From contig NC_081841.1 in the NCBI RefSeq assembly GCF_963259705.1, forward strand, positions 94,596,559-94,660,558: DNA of 64,000 nucleotides, in the 5' to 3' direction. The notes under the pieces were generated by a model. It searched no databases, was not told the origin of the DNA, and saw only the letters and a program-made list of their open reading frames with translations. The DNA comes from Myotis daubentonii. Its lineage: Eukaryota > Chordata > Mammalia > Chiroptera > Vespertilionidae. Every line of letters begins with the position of its first letter. Position 1 is the first letter of the stretch. Both the position numbers and the translations under genes were made by a program. This document shows, piece after piece, positions 44,626 to 55,958 of the stretch.

Positions 44626-44846
44626 CAGCGGTTCTCAACCTGTGGGTCCCGACCCCTTTGGGGGTCAAACGACCCTTTCACAGGGGTCGCCTAAGACCAT
44701 GGGAAAACATATATAATTACATATTGTTTTTGTGATTAATCACTATACTTTAATTATGGTCAATTTGTAACAATGCAATTGGGGGTCACCACAACATGAG
44801 GAACTGTATTAAAGGGTCATGGCATTAGGAAGGTTGAGAACCACTG
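44626..44846. mobile_element. Non-autonomous hAT in FOXM1 intron 1
   Basis: CAGCGGTTCTCAACCT ... AGGTTGAGAACCACTG; duplication CTCTAACA on both sides. It ends 63 bp before the exon 2 acceptor. Confidence 0.92.
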
Positions 44847-44909
44847 CTCTAACAAAACCTTCTCATCCTCACAGATCTCTGACTTCCCTCTGCTCCTTGC
44901 ACTTTCCAG

Positions 44910-45458
44910 GGTCCATTCTTATGATTCTCAATGGAGAATGAAAACATAGATTCATAATGAAAACCAGCCCCCATCGGCCACTGATTCTCAAAAGACGGAG
45001 GCTGCCCTTACCTGTTCAAAATGCCCCAGGTGAAACACCAGAGGAGGAGCCTAAACGGCCCCCTGTCCAACAAGAGCCTGGTCAAGCACAGGCCTCCAAT
45101 GAGGTGGCAGAGTCCACCTCTTGCAAGTTTCCGGTTGGGATCAAGATTATTAACCACCCCACTATGCCCAACACCCAAGTGGTGGCCATCCCCAACAATG
45201 CCAATATCCAGAGCATCATCACAGCATTGACCGCCAAAGGAAAGGAGAGTGGCAGCAATGGGCCCAACAAATTCATCCTCATTAGCTGTGGGGGAGCCCC
45301 CACTCACCCTCCAGAACCCCAGCCTCAAGCCCAAACCAGCAATGATACCAAGAGAGCAGAAGAGATCACCAAGACCCCGGGACCAAAACCTGCAGCTACG
45401 GATGGGAATCTTCCTAGACTACCTGGAGCCCTTCTCGGGCAGAGATGGGAGAACTGTG
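44910..45458 (+). CDS. FOXM1: FOXM1 exon 2, first coding exon
   Basis: Acceptor CTTTCCAG ends at 44909; 47 nt of 5' UTR precede the ATG at 44957. It encodes residues 1-167 plus the first base of the next codon, and ends at the donor TGTG|GTATGT. It covers the N-terminal autoinhibitory region, including the conserved GIKIINHPTMPNTQVVAIP stretch and the ALTAKGKESG segment. Confidence 0.95.
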
Positions 45459-48400
45459 GTATGTGGTCTGCAAGGCAAAGGGGTGAGGAGCTCAGCCTTT
45501 CCCTTTCGGTGGCAAGGACTGCAGTCAGTCATGTTGATGCCTACAACAGGTAGCATGTAGCCTGACCCGGGGAAAGTCATTCTGAAACCTTCACCCAGAT
45601 CCTTTGGGCACTGTCCAAAGGGTTGTAATTATCATTTAGCACTTCTAATTGCCTTCTTTATATTGGAAAAGGGTTTCTTTATTGTTTTTGTTTCTCTCTC
45701 CCATTGACTGTATAAAGAAGTAGGGATCTTTATCTATCTTAATAAAGGAGAAAACTGAAGCATGAGGAGGAAAAGTGGTTTTCTCTGTGCAGATACTTAT
45801 AAACTCTTTTATAAGGTTGCCTTGACTGATCTCTAAGAGTCAGTGTGGCCCAGATTGAAATGCAACTTGAAACTGTGCTCCTGAATTTCTCCTGAGATCC
45901 ATAATGGGGTGGAGTTCCTGAGTGCCACAGTAGATTCAGCATGTATTCATTCCCTTGACCCTAAGGATAGAGCTCTTGGAGAGGTGATCCCTAACCACCA
46001 ATTTTGATGGACCTGCTGGGCATCAGATAAGGCAGCTAAGTGACATCTTGAATTATTTCCCCTCTAGCTGGCAGTGAGGCAGCAGGCTGCACTCTTAACA
46101 CCAGCTTGACCAACATCCAGTGGCTTGGAAAGATGAGTTCTGATGGCCTGGGCTCCTGCAGCATCAAGCAAGAGATGGAAGGAAAGGAAAATCAGCACTT
46201 GGAGCCGAGTCAGGTTAAGGTGAACTGTCACTCACTAGGGACATGAGAGCCATGCAGGGAACTTCTAAGAAGGGAAATGGACCAAGTGGCCAATGCAGCA
46301 GAATTTCCAAGTTCTGGTATTAGCGTTCATTTAGTGCAATTCTGTTTAACCTTTGAGCTACCTTTCTGCTTGGGATCTTTCTCCCCATCTGCAAAATTTC
46401 CTTGAGGGCAGATTCCTCTGGCTCAGCGTATTCTGTCAGCACTGAGTTTAGTACTCCGCCCTAAGGTATTCAGGAAATGATAAAAAGGTCTTAGTTTGGA
46501 AAGCCAAACTTGAAAGAAACAACCCGATGGTATGAAAGAAATATAATTCTTAACCAGATAGTTTTCTTATATATTACTAGAAAATAAAGTAAGTTAGATG
46601 TTAATTTTAAATATTTCCCCAGCAATCAAAATTGATTTGACCTAATTGTGTGGCTGGGGTTGTTTTTCACAGTTGCCACACACCTGGATTCTGTTGTATA
46701 TCCCTTTTAATCATTCATGCCACAAGCTTTAAAAGTAAAAAGTTGCATGGATATATACATAAGTAAAAATTGAGCTGTTCACTTATAACTTGTATACTTG
46801 ATGAAGTTATTTATATAAACATATCAAATAAATATAAACTTACAAATATAATAAAATTCAATATTTTTTAAAGCTTAATATTTTGAAATGTGAATGATCA
46901 GATCCTTGCCTAAGACTTAGTCAAATTTACACTTTGTAGACATTTTTCTGTTCTGTACTCAGAAATATTTCTCTCACACAAACATTGAAAGGAGATGGGT
47001 TTATTCACATCAGGAGAAGGAATTAGAGTAAGACCTAGGTCTCATGGGCCCCAGGTCTGAAAAATGGGTGTGGTGGTTGTTGTTTTTTTAATTTATTTAG
47101 AGAGAGAGAGAAACATCGATTTGTTGTCCACTTATTTATGCATTCATTGATTGCTTCTTGTATGTGCCCTGACCAGCGATTGAACCTGCAACCTTGGCAT
47201 ATTGGAACGATGCTCTAACCAACTGAGCTACCCAGCCAAGGCTCCATATGGGTGTGATTTTGTATAAAATTAAAGTTTTATGAATCATAACATATACCCA
47301 AACTTTCCTGGGAGATTTCAACTACCAAAAACTGGACACTTATTATTGGGAGATATCTTCAACAAAATTAACAAAGACAGAGAAGTGGTTCTACATTGTT
47401 GGACTGGATTGGATCATCTCTAAGATCCTTTCTAATTCTAAACTTTTATTCTATGGAATAAGTGGTCTGGGATGAGTTTGTTCCTAGTGTGATTTTTGTG
47501 GGATAAGAGGTTTTTCTAGGGAATGTTATTCAAGGGGGGCTGGAGGAGGTCTTGTGAACTCTTCCATGTCATTCCCTTTTCTCTCTCCCTCTGGTTTCTC
47601 ATAACCCTCAGGTTGAGGAGCTCCCAGGAGGATCAACATCCTGGCAGGACTCTGTGTCTGAGCGGCCGCCGTACTCTTACATGGCCATGATACAATTCGC
47701 CATCAACAGTACCGAGAGGAAGCGCATGACCTTGAAAGACATCTACACGTGGATCGAGGACCACTTCCCCTATTTTAAGCATATGGCAAAGCCAGGCTGG
47801 AAGGTACTGTGTTCCATAACATCCCACATGGAGGTCACTCTGGTCCGACAGTTTGTCTACACAGATGTCCAACACTTGATGTCTGGTGCTCTGAGAGAAT
47901 ATTAAAGGATGCTAGAACTATAACCAGTTGTATCTTTTGGATTATGACTTGATCCTGCTGAATCCAGCCAAAATCATCAATAAGAACTCTGCAGCCACTT
48001 TACCTGTCACTACCTAAGGTTTACCAGGACTCTTCCATGTAGCACTGAGCCCAGTTTTGTGCTACATTGAACAGCAGCTGGAGTGACTAAGTAGCTTTCT
48101 GAAAAGATCTTTTAAAAACAATGCTATCTGTGAGGCTCATGATTCACCTCTAATGTCACATAATATTTCTAGAAGGCAGGGATTTTCTTTCATTTTATTC
48201 ATGGGAAAACAGATGTCTGGGAGTCACTAGGTCACACTACATTGCCAGAGCCACAACTCAGGTCCTTTGACATACTCAGCTTCAAGCCAACGTTTTTTTG
48301 TTTTGTTCTCCCCACAATAGAACTTTTAACTTCACATTCTTACCTCAACTAAATTTCCAAGTTTATTATTTCGTTCTTTTTTAAAAAAATATATTTTTAT

Positions 48401-51400
48401 TGATTTCAGAGAGAAAGGGAGAAGGAGAGATAGAAACATTGATGATGAGAGAGAATCATTGATTGGCTGCCTCCTACATGCCCCCTACTAGGATCAAGCC
48501 CGCAACCTGGGCATGTGCTCTTGACTGTAATCGAACCTGGGACCCTTTAGTCTGCAGGCCAACGTGCTATCCACTGAGCCAAACCAGCTAGGTCCCAAGT
48601 TTCTTATTTCTTTACTCTCCTAAATTGTTATTGATTATTGCTTCAAAGTCTCATTCCTCTTTTCTAGCTCTTGACAGCTATCCAGGTCTTTTCTTTAACA
48701 CAAACCTAAGAAATGGTACCGCCTTTATCCCCGTAGGATAGATGGGTTTATGGCTGAGATGGATGGCTCTGCAGTGTGGAGGTAGGGATAGAATTGGACA
48801 CTCGACAAAGCCTGTGCTGGGTACAGTGGATGAGGCCTGAGGCTCATATCCCCTTAGGAAACATCAAGGGTGATGTTTCTGTATCTAAAATAGCTGGTAA
48901 CCGGTTGTCTCTTCTTTCAGAATTCCATTCGCCATAACCTTTCTCTTCATGACATGTTTGTTCGAGAGACGTCTGCCAATGGCAAGGTCTCCTTCTGGAC
49001 CATTCACCCCAGTGCCAATCGTTACTTGACCTTGGACCAGGTGTTTAAGGTGAGTGTCCTGGTTTCTTCTAAATGGGGCCAGAGTTGGAGGTTGTAATAT
49101 CCATCTCAAAAAGAAACCAGTGGTCCTTGTCATGATCTTATCTGATCTGGGGAGAGTTAGATGCCAGCTGGCCCATAGGTGATTTGCATAAAACTCAATG
49201 AATTAAGTACAGTTGACAAATACCAAAGACCCACTTTAGTACTAGACCAGGCCATAGAGAGGACTACTTGGATCCAAATAAGAGGACTTCCCAGAATAGC
49301 ATTTCCCTAACTGCCCTGTGGATAAGAACTGCCTGGGATACTTATTAAAAAACAGCTGCCCATCCTAGCACGTTTGGCTCAGTGGATAGAGCATGGGCCT
49401 GCAGACTGAAGGGTCCCAGGTTCGATTCCTGTCAAGGGCACATGCCCTGGTTGTGTGCTTGATCCCCAGTAGGGGGTGTGCAGGAGGCAGCCAATCAATG
49501 ATTCCCTCTCATCATTGATGTTTCTATGTCTCTCTCCCTCTCCCTTCCTCTCTGAAATCAATAAAAATTTATTTTAAAAAAACCCACACAACTTCCCAAG
49601 CCCCTTTCTTGGGGCTTCTGATTCAATGGGTCTAGGATGGGCCCAGAAATACGTTTTTTTAACAAGCTTCTCAGGTGATTCTTGCAGAAAAAGTCTAAGA
49701 AACCTTGTTTTTTAAAAGCCCTTCTTTAGGCTAGAGACCAGAAACCGAGCCAACTGAACAACTCTTTAGAAGTGATTGTTTTGGGATTTCAGAGTGCCCA
49801 TAACCATTCTGTTGGGAGGGACAGTTGACGAGGGTGGCCCTCAGCATCAGGCAGGAATAGGTGTTTTTCCCAATGTGGTCAGATTGATTGACCATGCTGG
49901 TGGTAACTTCATCTCATTTCTCTCCCACAATGCCTGCCCACCACAGCCACTGGACCCAGGGTCTCCACAATCACCCGAGCACTTGGAATCAGTAAGATTC
50001 TTTCCCTCTGGCTCGGGGTTTGGCCTTATTTTCCTTTCACGGCTTAGCATGGCTTTAGCGGACAGGGACAAGACTGCCAGCCCTAAGTACAGAGCACCGA
50101 GCTTCTGGAGTGAGGAAATGTGTGACTGTCACCTCATCTCCCCAGAGGAGGGCCCACTTCTCCTTCCCCTCACATGGGCGATCATGAAGGTGCACTGAGC
50201 AGAGCGGGCGTGGCAGGAGGACATGCCATGGGCTTGGTGCAAGATAGCAACCACAGTGCATGGCATAGGACTGGCAGGAAGCAATGTTTTCTCTCACTTT
50301 CGTCCTGGCTTTTCTTTGTCACTCTTAGAACTACATGCCTTAGCATCCCCTGGGGGTGGTGAGGACATGGATGAGGTGCTAGGACCTGTCACCATAAACC
50401 TGTGTGCTGCCCACCTTTCCCACTAACCAGGCTTGGTGGCATTGCTCACCTGCATCCTCCCAGAGCAGCTTTGGTTTCTGGGCTGTTGATTAGCTCAGTG
50501 CATAGTACGAGAGCAGCTGGTGGGTTCTCCCGCCTCCTCCCCTGCCTTATTAACCCAGGTTTCTCTCTCTTCCTATCGCCACACACAGCAGCAGAAACGA
50601 CCCAATCCTGAGCTCCGCCGGAATGTGACCATCAAAACTTCACTCCCACTGGGCGCACGTTAGTATGGGAGAGTGGGCCTCAGACCTAATCCTTGTTCTG
50701 GGGACATATTTTTAGGGGATCTGACTCTGGGATTCTGTGCCTGGCTCAAAGGGATCTGTGCCTAGCTCAAAGGGATCTGAGCACAGCTCCTGGGATTGAG
50801 AAGGGTGTGTCTCTGGACCCATACCCCTTATCTCTCCTATTTCCTCCTAGGGCGGAAGATGAAGCCATTGCTACCCCGGGTCAGCTCATACCTGGTACCC
50901 ATTCGGTTCCCAGTGAACCAGCCACTGGTGTTACAGCCCTCGGTAAAGGTGCCATTGCCCCTGGCAGCTTCACTCATGAGCTCAGAGCTTGCCCGCCACA
51001 GCAAACGAGTCCGTATTGCCCCCAAGGTGAGTGGCTTCTGTTTTCCTCTGAGGATTATGTGCATTGGACCTACATTTGCAACTGCACTCTACTGAGTGTT
51101 CCTTGAATAGCTTATAAATTAAGTTGGGTAGGTAAAACAATGGAAAATTTAATAACATAGGAATTTGACTACAATGTAAGTGTTGTCAGAAGGCCCAAAA
51201 TACCTGATGAGTGTGTAAGAATTGGGACAAGGTTGTTATGATACACTAGTGGCCCAGTGCACAAATTCATGCACATTGAAAGGAAATTAACTAGAAGAAA
51301 TATTTTAATATCGCTATTCGCCCTTTCTCTGTAATAGAAGTGTCAACCAAATTCGCGATCAACGACAGATGGAAGCACGTGCATGCAATTTGCGCCAGCA

Positions 51401-54400
51401 AGAGCTTTTTATGTATCACACATGCACGAGTTAACTTAGCCTTTTATAGATAGAGAACAAACTTGCTTAATTAGATCTGCTTTCTGATTTAGCTAAACTT
51501 TTTCCAGCCCAGTGAAGCACCCCAACTTCTCTTTCAGGTAATTGTCAGCAACAGAGCAGTAAATATCAACACAAAGCAGATTATTATTGTAGATCACACA
51601 GGGAGAACAAAGGGTAAAATATTTAGCTGCAGCAGTGTTTGACTATATTCTGTGCAGTGAGAAAACCTCAAGTCATTTTCAAGTTCCACCATTTCTTACT
51701 TTTTTTTAGTCGGGTCAGGTTTCTAAGCTTTCTAAATCTCCATTTTCTGGCTAATTAAAAGAAAAGAGGATTCTACCAAGTCTCCTATCTACCTACTCCA
51801 GGACTTATCTGAGGATCAAATGAGATGAGGCACGGGAAAACGCTTCACAGATATTTGGTTACAGTGTAAAGTGTTTCCATCTGGCTATAAGCAAGTGGTA
51901 TTCCTGGGCTGAAGAAACTGCAAGGAGGCTAGTCGTCACTAGGGAGAGGAAGCCAGGTGTTGCTACTTGATGTCATTACCCAGACAAGGGAAAGACACTT
52001 AGCATATTAGCCTTTTATATAGATCAGTTGTTCTCAACCTTGGCTGCACATGAGAATCACCTGGGAATCTTTTTAAAATCCTGATTTCTGGGCCTCATCC
52101 TCTGGAAATTCTGTTTCTTTGTTATGGGTGGGGCCACAACATTACTAACAAACAAAATTTTCAGAGGATGAGGCACAGAAATTAGGATTTTAAAAATATT
52201 CCCAGGTGATTCTCATGTGCAGCCAAGGTTGAGAACCACTGATATGGATAGATAGATGGGCTGGGTGGTTAAAGAAGAATTTTCAAATTTTCAAAAAAGA
52301 AAGATCTTTTTTCATTAAAAAAATTATGTTTTTATTGATTTCATAGAGAGAGGAAAGGAGAGGGAAAGAGAGTCAGAAACATCAATGATGAGACAGAATC
52401 ATCAATTGGCTACCTCCTGCAAGCTCCCACTGGGGATCGAGCCTACAACCCAGGCATGTGCCCTGACCAGGAATTGAACTGTGACCTCCTGGTTCATGGG
52501 TCGACACTCAACCACTGAGCCACACTAGTTGGGCAAAAGAAGTAGATCTTAGAAGTGGATTTGGGTAAACAGATAAGAGTGGAGAGAGTATAGAGGCAGG
52601 GAATGCCAGTTTGTACCCAGTAACAGTGGAGTAAACTGGTCCGTCTAGCTCAGGGTTTCTCAGCCTCCATACTATTGGCATTGAGAGCTGGATAATTCTT
52701 TGCTGGGGGTGGGGGTAGGGTGCTGTCCTGTGCACTGAAGGACGTTTAGTGGCATCACCTGGTCTCTCCCCACTAGGTGCCAGGAGCATCATCCCCCTAC
52801 CAACCATGTGAAAATTAAAATGTCCCCAGACATTACCAAATGGCCCCTGGTTGATAAGCATCATTGGTCTAGTTTGAGAGGAGCGTAAGTTAAGACCATA
52901 TTTTGATGGGCAACCAAGTCTGGACCTAACCCTCCAGAAAAGTTTTTGTGAGCAGAAGCTCATCTGTAACAAAGTAGGGAAAAGGCTCCACCCCCTTCAC
53001 TGAGATGGAAACAGAATGGGCTCTGGAGTTTAGAGACTTGGGTTGCTTTTAAAATTATTTAAAATATATGTATAAAATGATACGTAGCACCATACATAAT
53101 TTTACATATGTACTTTATTATGATTATAGCATGTATATTGTTTTTGTTTTAATGAAGTCTTTTTCCCTTTTTCTTCTTTTTGCTTACCCTCTCCCACCTT
53201 CACCCATATCACCCCTGCTCCTCAAATAACCGATGACAATTTACTCTGCTTTCTTCCATATTTTTATCTATTTTTAGTATAATAGACATACATATATAGT
53301 CATAGCCATTTTTTATTGTTGACAGTATTACAATGTCCTCCACTTTTCCCCCTGTAGTTCCCCTCCACATAGCGCTCCCCTAGCCATTTTATTTACTTAA
53401 TTATTTTTCAAAATATATTTTTATTGATTTCAGAGAAGGGAGAGAGAGATAGAAACATCAATGATGAGAGAGAATCATTGATCGGCTCCCTCCTGCATGC
53501 CCCCACTGGGGATCAAGCCCACAACTCAGGCATGTGCCCTGACCAGGAATCGAACCGTGACCTCCTGGTTCATAGCTTGATGCTCAACCACTGAGACACA
53601 CCAGCCAGGATCCCCCTAGCCATTTTACATATACACACACAGCACATGGAACATTGAAATGGGATTATATTACAAGTCACCTGGCACAGCTCTATTTCAT
53701 TGTCTTTTTTTGTTATTGTTGTTAATCCTTACCTAGGATATTTTTCCATTGATTTTTAGAGAGAGTGGAAGGGAGAGGGAGAGACAGAAAGAAATATCAA
53801 TGTGATCGAGACACAGTGATTGGTTGCCTCCTGCATGCACCCTAACCAGGGCTGGGGAACCTGCACCGAGGTATATGCCTTTGACTGGAATCATAATTCA
53901 TTGTTTTTTAATGGTCACATAATATTCCCTGGTGTGGCTATGTCATAATTTTTCAAACCATTCCACTCTTATGGGCTATAACATTTTGTTTCTAATATTT
54001 TTCTCCTATGAACAGCATTGCAATAAATATCTTTGCAAGTATTTTCTTACTAGTGCTTTTATTTCTATGGAATAGGGTCCCAGACATGAGATTGCTAAGT
54101 AAAGAGGTATTTTAAATTTTATTAAATATTGCTAGATTGCTTTTCACATTTCTACTAGCAATATATGACAAGACCTATGTCTTTGCTAGCAATTGGCATT
54201 ATTAATCTTTTTAATATTTGCCCATCTAATGTACATGAAATTATTTCATCTTTCTTTGCTTATTAGTAAGTGTGAGCACCTTCTTGTTATGTTTATTCAC
54301 TTGGGATTATTCACTGTGAGATGCTTATTTATGGATGTTGCCTATTTTTTATAGGGTTCTGTTAATAATTTGTGCTAATTCATTTTATTAAAATATTAAC

Positions 54401-55958
54401 CTTCTGTCTTTTAGGCTGAAGATTTTTTTTTTACTTCCGTTGTTTGTTTCTTAACTGGGTTTATGGTTTCTCTTGCCACAGTAAGATTTTACATTTTTAT
54501 GTAGTCAAATTTATCTCTTTTCTCTCTTACAGCTTCTGGGTTTCCAGTCTTGGTTAAGAAGGTCACCCTCAGATTGTACATGTAGTCTCCTAGATTCTCT
54601 TTCAGGATTTGTATGGTTTTAATTTTTCTTTTATCTTTGTATATGGTATAAAATAGGCATCCAACTTTATTTTTTTCTCAGCTAGATACTAATTATGTCA
54701 GCACTATATTAAATGATCTACCTTTTCCCCCTGGAATTGAGCTTCCACCTTCATCATATATTCTCATATTTAATAGTTTTTAAGAATTTAAAAAGACAAA
54801 AAGAGGATTAGTAGCAGCATGTCACTTATTTTAGTCATCATCTTATGTCCCTCCTGGTGACTGGGTTGAATCTCAAGGCCTCAAGAGCTCCCTCTCATCT
54901 TGTCCCTACTTCCCTTTCAGGTGCCGCTAGCTGATGAGGGGGTGGCTCCTCTGCCCACTGCAGGGCCAGTGAAAGAGGAGAAATTCCTGCTTGGAGAAGG
55001 GCTGTCTCCTCTGCTTCCAGTTCAGCCCATCAAGGAGGAAGAAATACAGCCTGGGGAGGAAATGCCACACTTAGGGAGGCCTATCAAGGTGGAGAGCCCG
55101 CCCCTGATAGAGTGGCCCTCGCCGTGCCCATCTGTCAAAGAGGAGCTGTCTCAGTCCTGGGAGGAGGACTCCCCTCACTCGCCCACTCCAAAGTCCAAGA
55201 AGTCCTACAGTGGGCTCAGGTCCCCAACCCGGTGTGTGTCTGAAATGCTGGTGATTAAACGAAGGGAGGGGAGGGAGATGAGCCGGTCTCGAAGGAAACA
55301 GCACCTACTACCTCCCTGTGTGGATGAGCCTGAGCTGCTCTTCTCAGAGGCCCCTGGGACTTCAAAACCAGCCACAGAGCTCACTCTCCCTTCAGAGCCC
55401 TCTGTGCCTGCCTCCCAGCTTGGCTACTCCCAGGAGGAGGGAGGACCTTTTAAGACACCCATTAAGGAGACGCTGCCCGTCTCCTCTACCCCGAGCAAAT
55501 CTGTCCTCCCCTTGAGCCCTGAATCCTGGAGGCTTACACCCCCAGCCAAAATTGGAGGGTTAGATTTCAGCCCAGTACGAACCCCTGAGGGTGCCTTTGG
55601 CCCCCTACCTGACTCCCTGGGGCTGACAGATTTCAGTACCACCCCACTGAAAAGCATCCCCCTCTTTGACTCACCCCAAGAACTCCTCAATTCTGAGCCC
55701 TTTGACCTCAACTCTGACCCCTTTAGTAGCTGTTCCCCCTCAGAAATGGAAGTCCCCAAGCCAGACTACCCCATGGTTGGGGAGCCACAGGTTGCCAGCC
55801 TTCCAGCCAACCGTTCCCTGACAGAAGGCCTGGTTCTGGACACAATGAATGACAGCCTGAGCAAGATTCTGCTGGACATCAGCTTCCCTGGCCTGGAGGA
55901 GGACCTGCTGGGCCCTGACAACATCAACTGGGCTCAGCTCCTGCCTGAGCTGCGGTAG
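44957..55958 (+). CDS. FOXM1: Forkhead box protein M1, complete, eight coding exons
   Basis: Transcription factor that drives G2/M genes (cyclin B, PLK1, CENPF and others) in the nucleus. Coding exons: 44957-45458, 46068-46219, 47612-47803, 48921-49049, 49947-49991, 50589-50658, 50851-51026, 54921-55958. All junctions are GT-AG and the joined frame stays open for 767 residues (human isoforms 748-801). The order is: N-terminal repressor region (1-230), a KEN degron in exon 3, the forkhead domain (about 235-325, split between exons 3 and 4 of this list just before NSIRHNLSLHD), a Ser/Thr-Pro-rich middle with several psi-K-x-E sites (IKEEE, VKEEL, IKVES), and an acidic C-terminal activation domain ending in INWAQLLPELR. 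The start MKTSPHRPLILKRRR matches the family start. Recognition is by protein memory; I see no frameshift or stop, so the gene looks functional. Confidence 0.97.
46068..46219 (+). CDS. FOXM1: FOXM1 exon 3 with KEN box
   Basis: Acceptor CCTCTAG|CTGG, donor GTTAAG|GTGAAC. It encodes AAGCTLNTSLTNIQW and EMEGKENQHLE; the KEN tripeptide is the APC/C-CDH1 degron known from human FOXM1. It ends in phase 0. Confidence 0.95.
46220..47611 (+). other. FOXM1 intron 3
   Basis: AT-rich, with a degraded VES SINE (minus) at 47078-47242. Nothing else recognised. Confidence 0.5.
47612..47803 (+). CDS. FOXM1: FOXM1 exon 4, first half of forkhead domain
   Basis: Acceptor CCCTCAG|GTTGAG, donor GGAAG|GTACTG; 64 codons, residues 219-282. 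It encodes ERPPYSYMAMIQFAINST, helix 1 and 2 of the winged helix, then TLKDIYTWIEDHFPYFK. Reading through the donor gives a short alternative C-terminus, which I treat as intron. Confidence 0.97.
48380..48594 (-). repeat. VES SINE in FOXM1 intron 4
   Basis: Duplication CAAGTTTATTATTTC / CAAGTTTCTTATTTC. Confidence 0.9.
48921..49049 (+). CDS. FOXM1: FOXM1 exon 5, recognition helix and wing
   Basis: Acceptor TTCTTTCAG|AATTCC, donor TTTAAG|GTGAGT; 43 codons, residues 283-325. It begins with the DNA-recognition helix NSIRHNLSLHDMFVRE and ends LTLDQVFK, completing the forkhead fold. Confidence 0.97.
49225..49710. mobile_element. MER5-like hAT relic split by a VES SINE
   Basis: AAGAACTGCCTGGGATACTTATT on the left and TTCTGATTCAATGGGTCTAGG...CTCAGGTGATTCTTG on the right are MER5A-type words; the plus-strand SINE lies at 49356-49575. 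Confidence 0.6.
49947..49991 (+). CDS. FOXM1: FOXM1 alternative exon Va (A1), 15 codons
   Basis: A 45-nt phase-0 cassette between CCACAG and GTAAGA, encoding PLDPGSPQSPEHLES (residues 326-340). In human the 15-residue Va exon at the same residues separates isoform FOXM1c (included) from FOXM1b (skipped). Both splice sites are sound, so the bat can make both forms: 767 residues with it, 752 without. Confidence 0.9.
50589..50658 (+). CDS. FOXM1: FOXM1 exon 7 of this model
   Basis: Encodes QQKRPNPELRRNVTIKTSLPLGA plus one base. The acceptor lies in CACAGCAGCAG, so three AG sites stand 3 nt apart and one or both Gln codons could be skipped. The donor CGCAC|GTTAGT lacks G at -1 and is weak. Phase continues correctly into the next exon (C|GG = Arg). 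Confidence 0.93.
50851..51026 (+). CDS. FOXM1: FOXM1 exon 8 of this model
   Basis: Acceptor CCTCCTAG|GGCGG, donor CCCAAG|GTGAGT. It encodes RKMKPLLPRVSSYLVPIRF through SSELARHSKRVRIAPK. The 3.9-kb intron that follows would hold the human A2 (VIIa) exon, but I recognise no such exon there. Confidence 0.95.
51246..52023 (-). mobile_element. Helitron unit in FOXM1 intron 8, possible captured segment
   Basis: A 209-bp Helitron (51246-51454, CTAG end to TCTATCTATAAAAGG) is followed by 530 bp of non-Helitron DNA and then a lone Helitron 5' end (TCTATATAAAAGGCTAATATG) at 52023. Outer flanks are A and T, the Helitron target. Confidence 0.6.
52025..52241. mobile_element. Palindromic hAT relic (MER5-like)
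   Basis: CAGTTGTTCTCAACCTTGG at the left and CCAAGGTTGAGAACCACTG at the right; the two halves are imperfect inverted copies throughout, including GAGAATCACCTGGGAAT. Confidence 0.7.
52316..52533 (-). repeat. VES SINE in FOXM1 intron 8
   Basis: Complete copy from tail TTGATTTCATAG to head GGCTCAGTGGTTGAGT (minus). Confidence 0.85.
52651..52873 (+). mobile_element. MER20-like hAT relic
   Basis: CAGGGTTTCTCAGCCTCC, GCTGTCCTGTGCACTG, GGACGTTTAGTGGCATC and CCCAGACATTACCAAATG match MER20-type words in order. Confidence 0.7.
53400..53611 (-). repeat. VES SINE in FOXM1 intron 8
   Basis: Duplication CTAGCCATTTTA at both sides. Confidence 0.88.
53710..53895 (-). repeat. VES SINE, older, truncated head
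   Basis: Flanks TTCATTGTCTTTTTT / TTCATTGTTTTTTAA. Confidence 0.8.
54921..55958 (+). CDS. FOXM1: FOXM1 terminal coding exon, regulatory and activation domains
   Basis: Acceptor CCCTTTCAG|GTGCCG; 345 codons and TAG. It contains the SPTP and TPIKETLPVSSTPSKS phospho-site region used by CDK and PLK1, the basic KKSYSGLRSPTRCVSEMLV segment, and the C-terminal activation domain LVLDTMNDSLSKILLDISF. It is rich in Pro, Ser and Glu, as in other mammals. Confidence 0.96.
   Translation: MPLADEGVAPLPTAGPVKEEKFLLGEGLSPLLPVQPIKEEEIQPGEEMPHLGRPIKVESPPLIEWPSPCPSVKEELSQSWEEDSPHSPTPKSKKSYSGLRSPTRCVSEMLVIKRREGREMSRSRRKQHLLPPCVDEPELLFSEAPGTSKPATELTLPSEPSVPASQLGYSQEEGGPFKTPIKETLPVSSTPSKSVLPLSPESWRLTPPAKIGGLDFSPVRTPEGAFGPLPDSLGLTDFSTTPLKSIPLFDSPQELLNSEPFDLNSDPFSSCSPSEMEVPKPDYPMVGEPQVASLPANRSLTEGLVLDTMNDSLSKILLDISFPGLEEDLLGPDNINWAQLLPELR

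Larger units (their letters stand above)
53140..54740 (-). mobile_element. Old L1 relic, 3' region
   Basis: Reverse-oriented words such as TATGAACAGCATTGCAATAAA, ATTGCTAGATTGC and GTTTGTTTCTTAACTGG typical of old mammalian L1; diverged, split by two SINEs. Confidence 0.55.

Noticed and set aside
47654..47905. FOXM1 exon 4 reading through its donor
   Set aside because: The donor GGAAG|GTACTG and exon 5 restore a complete forkhead; read-through would truncate the domain.
51027..54920. Search for the FOXM1 A2 (VIIa) alternative exon
   Set aside because: No in-frame 114-nt cassette that I can recognise; the intron is mostly Helitron, hAT, SINE and old L1.
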